Assembly (NCBI GenBank): GCA_021794525.1
Contig: JAJYQP010000074.1
Coordinates: 1-64,000 of the forward strand
DNA length: 64,000 nt
Source: Pseudomonadota bacterium
GTDB taxonomy: Bacteria; Pseudomonadota; Alphaproteobacteria; Sphingomonadales; Sphingomonadaceae
Direction of reading: 5' to 3'
The position numbers were made by a program, and so were the translations under genes. Below the pieces are notes generated by a model. That model was not told the DNA's origin. It did no database searches and saw only the letters and a program-made list of their open reading frames with translations. Below are positions 11,400 through 19,819 of this stretch, one piece after another; position 1 is the first letter of the stretch; each line of letters begins with the position of its first letter.

Positions 11400-11986
11400 G
11401 CACGCGCCCGACGTTTCTCTCGCGCATCGTCCACTGGCTGCTCGTCCGGCTCTATCGCCATCGCGGCTACCGGATCGGGGGACGCCACCCCGGCGTCTCC
11501 AAATGCGTCATCACCGGCGCACCGCATACCTCCAACTGGGATTTCATCTTCGTCCTCGGCGGGGTCGAGCAGTTCGGCCTGAGGCCCGCCTTCGTCGGCA
11601 AGCACACGCTGTTCAAGTGGCCGATGACCCGCTTCATGCATGACATGGGCGGCATCCCGGTCGATCGCGGCAAGACCAAGAATTTCGTCGACCAGATCGT
11701 CAGCGCCTTCGAGCGGGCCGAGGAGCTGGCGCTGGTGGTCGCGCCCGAGGGGTCGCGCGGCTCGGACGGGCAATGGCGCTCGGGCTTCTATCATATCGCG
11801 GTCGGCGCGGGCGTACCGATCGTGCCTGCCTGGGTCGATCAGGAGAACCGTAGCGGCGGCATTGGGAAGCCGATCTGGCCAACGGGCGACTACCAGGCTG
11901 ACCTTGCGAAAATCGCCGCCTTCTATCGGGCGCACCGCCCGGATTGTGGTCGCTTCGACAGACTGATGGAGAGCACGCGCGGATAG
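11396..11986 (+). CDS. Lysophospholipid-type acyltransferase (PlsC-like)
   Basis: A 196-residue membrane-associated acyltransferase. The HX4D catalytic motif appears as PHTSNWDF near residue 42, and the substrate-phosphate motif as PEGSRG near residue 116. The protein is shorter than PlsC and lacks N-terminal membrane helices, like the small COG3176-type or glycerol acyltransferase relatives found in many proteobacteria. The GTG start at 11396 overlaps the mccB stop as GTGA. The acceptor lipid cannot be deduced. Confidence 0.8.
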   Translation: MSTRPTFLSRIVHWLLVRLYRHRGYRIGGRHPGVSKCVITGAPHTSNWDFIFVLGGVEQFGLRPAFVGKHTLFKWPMTRFMHDMGGIPVDRGKTKNFVDQIVSAFERAEELALVVAPEGSRGSDGQWRSGFYHIAVGAGVPIVPAWVDQENRSGGIGKPIWPTGDYQADLAKIAAFYRAHRPDCGRFDRLMESTRG

Positions 11987-11999
11987 CGCCGCTCGGTCG

Positions 12000-13025
12000 C
12001 TACCCTGCCGGAGTCCAGACAGCCGACGGCTGGTTCACGGCAACCGTTCTCGCGCAGGACCCACCCGTGGCCGCAACCGCCGCGCGCGCGGTGTTGACGG
12101 CGTCACCGGGACTGAAGGTGAGCGTGCGTCGCACTTCGCCACGCGGGCCGAGAAGGGTGAGCGAAACCTTGTGCGCCTTGCCGATCGTTTCGAGCAGACC
12201 CGCCTGCCTGTCGCGGGCGGCAAACAGCTTGGATCGCAGCCGGATGGCGTTGAACACGGCGGTCGAATGTCGAATCGGCACCGCGACCCCGTCCACCTCG
12301 AGTTTCAGCGACGATACCGGCGCGGCGGCGAGATCGGGGCTGCCGTAGTAGAGCACCAGGCCCGACCGGTCGCGCCCGCCCTGTGCAGGGCCGTCGTCGA
12401 GGTCGAACTGGAGCTGGAGTTCGGCCAGTGAGCGATCGCTGGCGAGCAGGGTCAGCATCGCCTGCCGCGGGCTGCTGCCGCCGTAATCGGCGAGCACGAG
12501 CGCCGGCTGGCGGGGAAAATAGCACGGGCGGTCGGGCGCCACCGGACCGAAGCTCACGGTCTGGGTCAGCGGATGGCGCGCCTGGCAGCGGCTGCTCACC
12601 CGCTCCAGCGCAGCCGCGACGTTGGCCCCGTCGGAGGCGGGGGCGCGCACGATATCGATGGGGAGGCGCCCTTCCGGATCGTAGAAGGCGACCGCGACGC
12701 GGCCGTCCTCCGCCTTGCCCTGCCAGGCGATCTCGTCCCATTTCAGCTCGCGCGTCCACTCCTGTCCGCCCGCGACATTCCGCGCAAACAGTGTCGCGCT
12801 GCAGCCGTCTTTCGCCTCCAGCCGGGCGAGGACATCGACGCGTGATCCCCGCATTTCGAGCGTGACAGTCTTGCCGCTCAGCGCCCGGACGATGGTCGCA
12901 AGATCGCCGTTGTCCGCGGGCTTCCTGGTCGCGAAGCGGCTCTTCGGGGCGACTTCGGGGGTCGACGGCGGCGGCACATGCGAAAACGCGGTGGCCGCGA
13001 TAAGCAGCGGAGCGAGGATCAGCAT
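12000..13025 (-). CDS. Secreted hypothetical protein
   Basis: A 341-residue protein beginning with a hydrophobic signal segment (MLILAPLLIAATAFS). The rest is soluble and rich in short beta-like stretches. Three to four cysteines (KDGCSATLF, SSRCQARH, RPCYFPRQ, GGSCARTV) fit an exported protein with disulfides. No family is recognised. The ATG at 13025 is chosen because it starts the signal peptide directly. The upstream open frame has no coding character. It lies convergent with the acyltransferase and divergent from the TetR gene. Confidence 0.6.
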   Translation of the reverse strand: MLILAPLLIAATAFSHVPPPSTPEVAPKSRFATRKPADNGDLATIVRALSGKTVTLEMRGSRVDVLARLEAKDGCSATLFARNVAGGQEWTRELKWDEIAWQGKAEDGRVAVAFYDPEGRLPIDIVRAPASDGANVAAALERVSSRCQARHPLTQTVSFGPVAPDRPCYFPRQPALVLADYGGSSPRQAMLTLLASDRSLAELQLQFDLDDGPAQGGRDRSGLVLYYGSPDLAAAPVSSLKLEVDGVAVPIRHSTAVFNAIRLRSKLFAARDRQAGLLETIGKAHKVSLTLLGPRGEVRRTLTFSPGDAVNTARAAVAATGGSCARTVAVNQPSAVWTPAG

Positions 13026-13263
13026 GGCATGAAACCGGTCTCGACCATGTCCGTCAGGGTAACGAAGACAGGTAAAAGCGCCGTAAATCCGGCGGCCGGA
13101 AGACCCACCGCGATGGGTTTTTGACGTCCCCCCTGGTCCAGGCGGCAGCGTTTCCGCTTCGCTGTCATGCGCCGGATGCCGCCACCGATGCGTTTGGGGC
13201 ACTTTCCTCGCCGCCGCCGAAACCTTATTTACACACAGCGCGATGAGGAAGGAGCGCGCTGCC

Positions 13264-13890
13264 ATGACGGGACAGGACAGGCAGGCCCTGCGCCGACAGT
13301 TCGGCGAGCTCGCCCTCGATATCGTCCGGCGGCGGGGGATCGAGGTGACCCTCGCCGTTCTCGCAAGCGAGGCGGGCGTCTCGCTGGCGCGGATGGACGC
13401 CATCTTCGAGAGCGACGACGACCTCTTCGATGCGGTCACGGAAATCTGGTATGCGCCGCTCATCGCCATCATGGAAGACGTGCTGGCGAGCGAGCTTCCG
13501 GCCAACCGCAAGCTTTATGAATTCTTCGCCCGCCGCTTCGCCCACACGCGAGCCATCTACCGCGAGGATCCGGCCTATTTCCGGCTGCTGTGCGAACTGG
13601 GAGGCCGCCGGTTCGAGCAGGTCCGCAGCTATGTCGACCTCGCCGACCATTACACCTGCGAGATCATCGCCGAGGCGCAGGCGGAGGGGTATTTCGAAGG
13701 CCTGTCGATCGACCGCGCACTGACCCTGATCAACCAGATGGTTATTGCCTACACGATGCCGGACATGCTCACGATGATCGACGAGCGGCTGAGCGAGGAG
13801 AAGCTGGCCGCGATTATCGACACGCTGTTCGCCGGCCTCTCGGCGCGCGATGGCGGCGCCAAGGGCGTTGCCGGGCTTCGCGCCGCCTGA
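13264..13890 (+). CDS. TetR-family transcriptional regulator
   Basis: A 208-residue regulator. The N-terminal helix-turn-helix spans roughly residues 20-50 (RRRGIEVTLAVLASEAGVSLARMDAIFESDDDLF), and the remainder is an all-helical ligand and dimer domain. The ATG at 13264 is preceded by AAGGAG. An upstream in-frame ATG at 13243 lacks a ribosome site. It ends 6 nt before the convergent TonB receptor gene. Its target is unknown. Confidence 0.85.
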   Translation: MTGQDRQALRRQFGELALDIVRRRGIEVTLAVLASEAGVSLARMDAIFESDDDLFDAVTEIWYAPLIAIMEDVLASELPANRKLYEFFARRFAHTRAIYREDPAYFRLLCELGGRRFEQVRSYVDLADHYTCEIIAEAQAEGYFEGLSIDRALTLINQMVIAYTMPDMLTMIDERLSEEKLAAIIDTLFAGLSARDGGAKGVAGLRAA

Positions 13891-13896
13891 ACCGGC

Positions 13897-15906
13897 TCAA
13901 TATCCGAGGCGCAGCCCCGCCCATACCGTCCGGGGGGCACCGAGGTCGATCGAGCCTCGCTGGTTTCGGGTTATCACGGCGGTGTCGGTCAGGTTCTCGC
14001 CGCGCACCACCAGCGCAAGTCTGCGGCCGAGCGGCACGGCGGCGAATGCATCGAGCGTGGTTGCTGCGGGGAGAATGTCGCTTTCGAGGTCATCCTCGAA
14101 CTGGGCGCCGACGTGCCGGACGGTCAGCGCCGCGATCGCGCCTGGTGCCGGACGCCATTCGACCGTCGCACTGGCCGCCCATCGCGGAGTCTGCGCGGGT
14201 CGCTTGCCGTCGAGGAAGCCAGCGGCACCGCTGCCTTGCGCCCTCGCATCGGTGCAGGCGAGCGAACCGTCGAACCCGAACGCGCCTCGCTTCAGCCGGG
14301 CCGTCAGCTCGATTCCCCGCGCCGCGATCGCGTCGATGTTCTGCCGCTGCCGCAGGTTCGGACCAATGGTGACATTGGCGATCGCATCCTCGACCCGGTT
14401 GTCGAACCCCGTGAGCGACAGGGATATGCCCCGCACAGGTCGCCAGTCGAGTCCGGCTTCGAACCCTCTCAGGCGCTCGCTCGCCAGCCCGGCATTGGCC
14501 AGCGTCGTCACCGGGAAGACCGTGAACGGCCGGTAGAGCTCGTTGAGCGTCGGCAGCCGCAGCCCGGTGTAGGCCGCGGCCCGCAGGTCCAGCGTCTCGT
14601 CGACACGTAGCAGCGCGCCGCCCCTGACCGATGCCAGCCACTGGGACCTGCCCGGGTATCGCTCGGTGCGCAGGAGAACACCATCGGGCCGAGCAGCAGT
14701 GAAAAACCCTCCACTGATCGCGGTGCGATCCGCGCGGACACCGCCGGTCATCGTCAGGCGCCCGGTGGTCCAGTCGTCCTCGACGAACAGGCCGAAATCG
14801 CTCGTCGATCCGCCAGCGGTGCGGCGTTCGGTCACGCGGCCGGTCGCAGTACTCAGCGCCTCTTCCATAAGCGAACCTGAAGAGCGCCGATAGTCGACAC
14901 CGATGCGCAACCCATGGCCGCCGTCAACCGGCGGGCGGATCTCGATCTTCGTGCCCAGCCCGGTCGCGGGCGTGCTACGCTGCGAGAGCGTCGGCACGAA
15001 GCGTGTCGAACTCACCACCACATTGCTGAAATCGCGCGCCTGGACATAGACGAGCGCATCGAAAGCCCATGCACCGCGACCGACCAGCCGCAGGCTCGCA
15101 TCCTGGCCCTCGATCGCCGTGTCGGCGCCCTCGAAGCGGAGCGTGCGGCGGTCCTCGAAGGCCAGCATGCGTGCCTGCAACTCGATATCGGGCGTCAGAG
15201 GCGCGACGCCGCGCAGCTGGAGCGATCGGCTGTCGAAGCGCGCGCGCACGCTCGCCGGCACCCGCTGGTCGGCGGGCGTGGTCCAGAACCCGCGCCCGCG
15301 GTCCCAGCGCCCCGAGAGAACGGCAAACCCGGCGCCAAGGCGTGGCGCGATGGTCGCTGCAAGCTCCGTCTCCCCCCGGTCGTTCGCGAGCGCACTGGCG
15401 CTTGCCGGTCCGATGGCGTCTGTCCCCGCACTTTGGAGCGCGATGACGCCAGCGAGAGCGCCGGCACCGAACGGCCCCGATCCGCCCCCTCGCGTCACCC
15501 GGGCCGAGACGAGCCGCTCGGGGGCGAGCGCGCTGAACGGCACGTAACCGAAGAACGGATCGGTCATCGGCACCCCGTCCAGCAGCACCAGCGCGCGGCT
15601 GGTGGCATTGCCGCCGAGCGCGCGGAGGGTGACGCCCTGTGCGCTCGGATTGGACGACCGGCTGTCCGAGCGGCGAAACTGCTGGAAACCGGCAACTCCC
15701 GCAAGCGCATCCTCGATCCGGCCCGAGGGCGCGGCCAGCAGGCGGTCGCGATCGAAGCGGGTGATGGCATAAGCCACCGCACCCGTCGGCTCTGCGAGAC
15801 CCGTGCCCGTCACGACGATGGCCTGGACGTCGGATTGACCCGTCTCGCCAGACTGTGCGTTCACAGTCGATCCGCCCGACACTCCCACGAGAATGGCGGC
15901 GCGCAA
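13897..15906 (-). CDS. TonB-dependent outer-membrane receptor
   Basis: A receptor of about 669 residues with a plug domain (TLRALGGNATSRALVLLDG, GPFGAGALAGVIALQ) and a C-terminal barrel ending in the aromatic WAGLRLGY. The open frame extends upstream to 16080, but that part is arginine- and cysteine-rich and overlaps a structured RNA candidate. I therefore place the start at the TTG at 15906, giving a short signal segment that ends near STVNAQ. No clear ribosome site supports this TTG, so the exact start is uncertain. A BtuB-like cobalamin receptor is possible given the leader, but this is not proven. Confidence 0.78.
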   Translation of the reverse strand: MRAAILVGVSGGSTVNAQSGETGQSDVQAIVVTGTGLAEPTGAVAYAITRFDRDRLLAAPSGRIEDALAGVAGFQQFRRSDSRSSNPSAQGVTLRALGGNATSRALVLLDGVPMTDPFFGYVPFSALAPERLVSARVTRGGGSGPFGAGALAGVIALQSAGTDAIGPASASALANDRGETELAATIAPRLGAGFAVLSGRWDRGRGFWTTPADQRVPASVRARFDSRSLQLRGVAPLTPDIELQARMLAFEDRRTLRFEGADTAIEGQDASLRLVGRGAWAFDALVYVQARDFSNVVVSSTRFVPTLSQRSTPATGLGTKIEIRPPVDGGHGLRIGVDYRRSSGSLMEEALSTATGRVTERRTAGGSTSDFGLFVEDDWTTGRLTMTGGVRADRTAISGGFFTAARPDGVLLRTERYPGRSQWLASVRGGALLRVDETLDLRAAAYTGLRLPTLNELYRPFTVFPVTTLANAGLASERLRGFEAGLDWRPVRGISLSLTGFDNRVEDAIANVTIGPNLRQRQNIDAIAARGIELTARLKRGAFGFDGSLACTDARAQGSGAAGFLDGKRPAQTPRWAASATVEWRPAPGAIAALTVRHVGAQFEDDLESDILPAATTLDAFAAVPLGRRLALVVRGENLTDTAVITRNQRGSIDLGAPRTVWAGLRLGY

Positions 15907-15928
15907 AGCGGTCGATAGCGGCGAGATT

Positions 15929-16013
15929 GCGTGTCTCCGAAGGGCTCTGTGCGGGTTTCCCACCCTCACTGGCAGCTTGCAGTTTGTCGCTGCCGATGCA
16001 AGCCGCCACACGC
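15929..16013 (-). ncRNA. Candidate structured leader RNA (possible riboswitch) before the TonB receptor
   Basis: On the minus strand this 85-nt segment can form an outer helix GCGTGT (16008-16013) with ACACGC (15929-15934). Inside it, CTTGCA (15997-16002) pairs with TGCAAG (15976-15981), while GGCAGC (15989-15994) pairs with GCTGCC (15971-15976), which gives an H-type pseudoknot. A hairpin with stem GTG-A-GGGT and ACCC-G-CAC occupies 15949-15969. Short stretches such as AACTGCAAGC, GGTGGGAA and AGCCCTTCGGAGAC recall cobalamin-riboswitch core elements, but the upstream half of that class is not seen. It ends 23 nt before the proposed start codon, a fit for translational control. Confidence 0.4.
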
Positions 16014-16093
16014 GCCTGGCGGCCGATCTTGTAGATCGAACAGAGCAGCTCAGGCCTTCTTCCAAGCATTCGCCGTGCAAGCTGGTGTGGCGT

Positions 16094-16380
16094 CTATTCC
16101 TCGTTCCCCGGAGTGTCGCCGCGGAGGGCCTGCCACAGCAGGACCCGCGCCCGGCGTGCGCGCCCGATGGCGGCGGCAGCGTGATCGCCGCTGGCGTCGG
16201 CGGCGCGGCGGGATTCGGACACGGTCAGGAAATCGGCGAGCCCCGCACGGTAGCGGGTGTCTGCGAGCTGCGCCGCGCGGGCGAGATCCCGCGCCTCCTG
16301 CCCGGCCGCAGCGGCCTCGCGGTCGACGGCGCCGATCAGCGCGTAGGCCTTCTATGCGGCGGCCGCCCCGTCGATCTCGG
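16094..16380 (-). pseudogene. Remnant of a TolC/NodT-type outer-membrane efflux protein (C-terminal part)
   Basis: The minus strand reads ARAAQLADTRYRAGLADFLT, then VSESRRAADASG and VLLWQALRGD, before a TAG at 16094-16096. This is the repeat pattern of the periplasmic helices and C-terminal end of TolC/OprM/NodT proteins. The frame is broken by an in-frame TAG at 16352-16354, just before KAYALIGAVDREAAAA, and the N-terminal three quarters of the protein are missing. No RND pump genes are nearby. It is a relic of a lost efflux operon. Confidence 0.6.
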
Positions 16381-16493
16381 TCTGGATGCCGCTGGCGCCC
16401 TCATCTCAGCCATTCCAATGATCGCGAGGTTCCGCCAAACGAAGCCATTCGTTCAGATCAGCGGATCGAAGCGCTGACTGCTCAGCGGCCCGT

Positions 16494-19025
16494 TCAGAAC
16501 TTGTAGGCCGCCTCGATGCCGACGACCCGGCGCGCGCCGGGCGAGATGAAGGATCCGCCGAACTCGATGGCCGGAATGACCTCCGCAAGATATTTGCGAT
16601 CGAGCATGTTGTTGGCAAAGGCGGTCACCGACAGGCGATCGGCCTGAAGGCCTGCGCGCAGATTGAGCACTCCGAACGCCTCACGCTGTGACCGGCAATA
16701 GTTGGCGTCCCCCACGAAGCTCGGCAAGGCGAGCGCCGAAATCGGAAGGAGGCCGGAAAACAGCGACGGGCGATCCTGGCACTGCACGTTGCTGAACCAA
16801 GTCGGCCCGGTGATGCGATAATCCGCCCGCACGATTAGGTCCGCCGCCGCGCTTATCGGGGCGGTGATCTCGGTTCCCAGGTTGATCGTGTAGTCGGCGG
16901 TATAGGGAGACTTGTTTCCGACCGTGTAGGGCCGCGTCGCGTTTTCCTTGATTTCGCTGTCGGTCACATTGCCGGAGGCGAAGAAGCGCCAGCCGTCGAT
17001 GATCCGCAGGCCGAGATTGATCTCGCCGCCCTTCAGATCGACCTCGTCGATATTCGACACGACACGCAGTAGGCCGAACCCGCCGACGAAAAATTCGAAG
17101 AACTGCATGTCCGTGACGCGGGTGTAGAACCCCGCCAGGTCGAAGGTCAGGCGATTGTCGAACAGGCTGCCCTTGACGCCGACCTCGAAAGCGCTCGAAC
17201 GCTCCTTGCGATAGAGATCGTCGATGTTGACGCCCGCGTTGATCGTGCCCGGGGTGACGCCATCGTTGAAACTGGCGTTGATCAGCGCCGCCGACCCCTG
17301 GTTGTTGAATCCGCCCGATTTGAAGCCGATCCCCCAGCTGGCATAGAGGTTCAGCCGATCGGTCGGCCGCCAGCTGAGCGATATCTTCGGTTGAAGCTGA
17401 TCGAATGTCTGCGACTGCGCGACTAGGGGGCCGAACGCCTGGCCGGGATTGATCGGCCCTCCGGTGAAGGGATCGGTCGCCGTCGGCACCAGCGGCTCCG
17501 ACCGGCGGTGCTCGCTGTCATAGCGCAGGGCAAGCCCTGCGGTGAACTGGCTGGACGGCTTCCAGTCGATGGACGCGAAGGCCGCGTAGACGTTGGTGTC
17601 GAAGTTGTCGGCCAGCAGCAGAGAGGTGGGGTTGGCGCTGCCCGGCGGGTTGTAGAGTTCCTTGATGACCCCCTGCCCCCGGTCGGCGCCCAGGCTCACC
17701 CCGACTGTCCGATCGATGTTGAGGTAATAGGCGCCCAGCTGCCAGGCGATGGGCCCGTCGCCGACCGACGAAAGCCGCACCTCGCCGCTGATGTCGCGCT
17801 GGTTGCGAAGCTGATACTGGATGCCGTCGCAGGTTGTGGGGCTGTAGGGCCCGAACGTGGATCCGGTCGCCGGCGCGAAGATGAACGGGACCGGGATCGC
17901 GCCGATGAACCCCGGCGGGTTCACCGGAAAACCGGTCAGCGCCGCGGTGGTCGCGAAACACTGGTCGACCGCCGGCTGCGCGGCCGGGTTCGCGGCAGAG
18001 ATGTAGCGCGCGAAATCGGCCGAAGTGCCGTCGGCCACCAGATCCTGCTTCACATCGGAATACAACGCCCAGGCGGTGAGTTTCACAGCCGCGAACTCGT
18101 GCTCGATCTTGGCCGAGATGTCGAAGCTGGTCTGGTCGTTGGTGGCGCGGATATTGTTGTAGAACCGGAATTCGTGGTCGTTGACGTCCTCGTAGAACGC
18201 GGGATTGACCGCCGCGAAATTCGGCAGCGCGAAGGCGGCGTTGAACGGCAGGGACGCGCCCTTGAAGTCGGAGTAGCGGGCCTTGATATCGATCTGGGTC
18301 GCGCTGCCGATGCCGAACATCGCGCGGCCGTCCACCGCCCAGCTGCGATGGTCATCGACGACTTTCCTGTTGTCCAGGAAGATGTTGCGAAAGAAGCCGT
18401 CCGATCTTTCGTAGAGCCCGGACAGTACAAAGCCCGCGCCTGCGCCCAGCGGGCCGGCCACATGGGCCGACGTGCTCCAGGTGTTGTTCTCGCCATAGCT
18501 GCCCTTGACCGTTCCGGTGAAGGTGTCGGTCGGCTTCAGCGTCTGGATCACGATGGCACCGGCGGCGGCGTTGCGGCCGTAAATGGCGCCTTGCGGCCCC
18601 TTGAGGAATTCGACCTGCTGGAGGGTCCCCTGATCCTGGTTCAGCTGGGCAGTGTTGGTTTTCAGGATCCCGTCGACGACCAGGGCAACCGAACTCTCGG
18701 CATCGCGCGCGCCGTTGATGCCGCGGATGTTGATCTGCGTATCCCCGGCCTCCGCCGTGCCGGTCACGATCGTGACGCCGGGAGTGAGCTGCGCAAAATC
18801 CTCCGCCTTGGCGGCGCCCGACCGCTCGAGGGCGCTCGCGGTCAGAACCGATACCGACGCCGGGACATCCTGCAGCCGTTCGTTCTGGCGCCGGGCCGTC
18901 ACGATGATTCCGCCATCGTCCGGCGCGGCGGCGCCCGGCTCCTCGGCCTGCTGGGCGTAGCCCGGTGTCGCAAGAAACGCACTGAACGCCACTCCGGCAC
19001 GGAGAACCCTGGCAAAGTTCGTCAT
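16494..19025 (-). CDS. TonB-dependent receptor of the GntR-controlled island
   Basis: An 843-residue outer-membrane receptor. A signal peptide ends at PGYAQQ, a TonB-box-like IIVTARRQNE follows, then the plug (NIRGINGARDAESSVALVVDG, FLKGPQGAIYGRNAAAGAI) and a long barrel ending in the aromatic EAAYKF. The layout is that of the large sphingomonad receptors for organic substrates. The ATG at 19025 has GGGGAG about 9 nt upstream. It is divergent from the GntR gene across a palindromic operator, so it probably imports the substrate of the neighbouring catabolic operon. Confidence 0.9.
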   Translation of the reverse strand: MTNFARVLRAGVAFSAFLATPGYAQQAEEPGAAAPDDGGIIVTARRQNERLQDVPASVSVLTASALERSGAAKAEDFAQLTPGVTIVTGTAEAGDTQINIRGINGARDAESSVALVVDGILKTNTAQLNQDQGTLQQVEFLKGPQGAIYGRNAAAGAIVIQTLKPTDTFTGTVKGSYGENNTWSTSAHVAGPLGAGAGFVLSGLYERSDGFFRNIFLDNRKVVDDHRSWAVDGRAMFGIGSATQIDIKARYSDFKGASLPFNAAFALPNFAAVNPAFYEDVNDHEFRFYNNIRATNDQTSFDISAKIEHEFAAVKLTAWALYSDVKQDLVADGTSADFARYISAANPAAQPAVDQCFATTAALTGFPVNPPGFIGAIPVPFIFAPATGSTFGPYSPTTCDGIQYQLRNQRDISGEVRLSSVGDGPIAWQLGAYYLNIDRTVGVSLGADRGQGVIKELYNPPGSANPTSLLLADNFDTNVYAAFASIDWKPSSQFTAGLALRYDSEHRRSEPLVPTATDPFTGGPINPGQAFGPLVAQSQTFDQLQPKISLSWRPTDRLNLYASWGIGFKSGGFNNQGSAALINASFNDGVTPGTINAGVNIDDLYRKERSSAFEVGVKGSLFDNRLTFDLAGFYTRVTDMQFFEFFVGGFGLLRVVSNIDEVDLKGGEINLGLRIIDGWRFFASGNVTDSEIKENATRPYTVGNKSPYTADYTINLGTEITAPISAAADLIVRADYRITGPTWFSNVQCQDRPSLFSGLLPISALALPSFVGDANYCRSQREAFGVLNLRAGLQADRLSVTAFANNMLDRKYLAEVIPAIEFGGSFISPGARRVVGIEAAYKF

Positions 19026-19096
19026 ACGAGAAACTCCCCTCATTCTGGACGAGTGCGATTTCATTCGGCACTTCGTTCTTGCGACGGGCGCATCTT

Positions 19097-19108
19097 ATTG
19101 TATACAAT
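19097..19108. promoter_or_regulatory. Operator O1, perfect 12-bp palindrome ATTGTATACAAT
   Basis: A perfect palindrome lies midway between the divergent receptor (start 19025) and GntR gene (start 19139). The core TTGTATACAA is the kind of site bound by FadR/VanR-type GntR regulators with an FCD domain. A near copy sits at 19827-19838. It probably serves as a shared operator for the receptor gene and for autoregulation. Confidence 0.75.
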
Positions 19109-19138
19109 TTGATGACGTCAAGGGCTATGGGAGAAGAC

Positions 19139-19819
19139 ATGTCACGCGCCTCCGACCGCGCCTATGGCGCAATCCGCGAAATGATCATGTCGGGGGAACT
19201 CGCGCCGGGCGACGCCTTGGGGGAGGAGGCGCTTGCAGAGCGCTGCGGAGTCTCGCGAACGCCGGTCCGGGACGCCCTGCGCCGACTCGAGGCGGAGATG
19301 CTGATAACGCGGAGCGACACCCAGCGCAGCTTCGTGGCCGACTGGTCGCTCGACGACATCGCCGATCTGTTCCAACTGCGCGCCATGCTGGAAGGCTACG
19401 CGGCCCGGCGCGCTGCCGAGCGCATGAGCGAGCCGGTTTTGCAGGCGCTGCGAAACTGCAATGCCCGCCTGCGAAAGTCGGTGATGTGTGCCCCGCCCGA
19501 TGTCGACAGCTTCCTCGAGCGCAACCGCGAGTTTCACGCTCTGATCCTCGAGGCGGCGGGCTCGCGCAAGCTGGTCGCACTGCTCGCCTCGGTCATCGAA
19601 CAGCCGGTGATCTGGCGCACTGCCCATCATTACGGCCAGGACGAACTGCGTCGATCATTCGGTGAGCACGAGGAGCTGCTGTCGGCCTTTGCCCGTGGTG
19701 ACGGTCCGTGGGCGGAAGCAGTCATGGGCAGCCATATCCGCCGCGCCTTCCATGCCTATGCCGATGCCCACCGGGGCCTGACAGCCATCGATTCGCCCGG
19801 CAGAAGGCGAACCGCGTGA
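19139..19819 (+). CDS. GntR-family regulator, FCD (FadR-like) subfamily
   Basis: A 226-residue regulator. The N-terminal winged helix spans residues 1-70 (YGAIREMIMSGELAPGDALG, LAERCGVSRTPVRDALRRLE). A C-terminal FCD all-helical domain (LFQLRAMLEGYAARRAAERM, FLERNREFHALILEAAGSRK) usually binds an organic acid through a metal. The ATG at 19139 has GGGAG 5 nt upstream. An ATG at 19127 is possible but has poor spacing. The gene stop overlaps the GTG of the lyase gene, so the regulator heads the catabolic operon. Confidence 0.9.
   Translation: MSRASDRAYGAIREMIMSGELAPGDALGEEALAERCGVSRTPVRDALRRLEAEMLITRSDTQRSFVADWSLDDIADLFQLRAMLEGYAARRAAERMSEPVLQALRNCNARLRKSVMCAPPDVDSFLERNREFHALILEAAGSRKLVALLASVIEQPVIWRTAHHYGQDELRRSFGEHEELLSAFARGDGPWAEAVMGSHIRRAFHAYADAHRGLTAIDSPGRRRTA

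Noticed and set aside
16020-16080. ATG at 16080 as the start of the TonB receptor
   Set aside because: It would add an arginine/cysteine-rich N-terminus before the signal peptide and would read through the structured RNA. A start near 15906 fits the export signal better.
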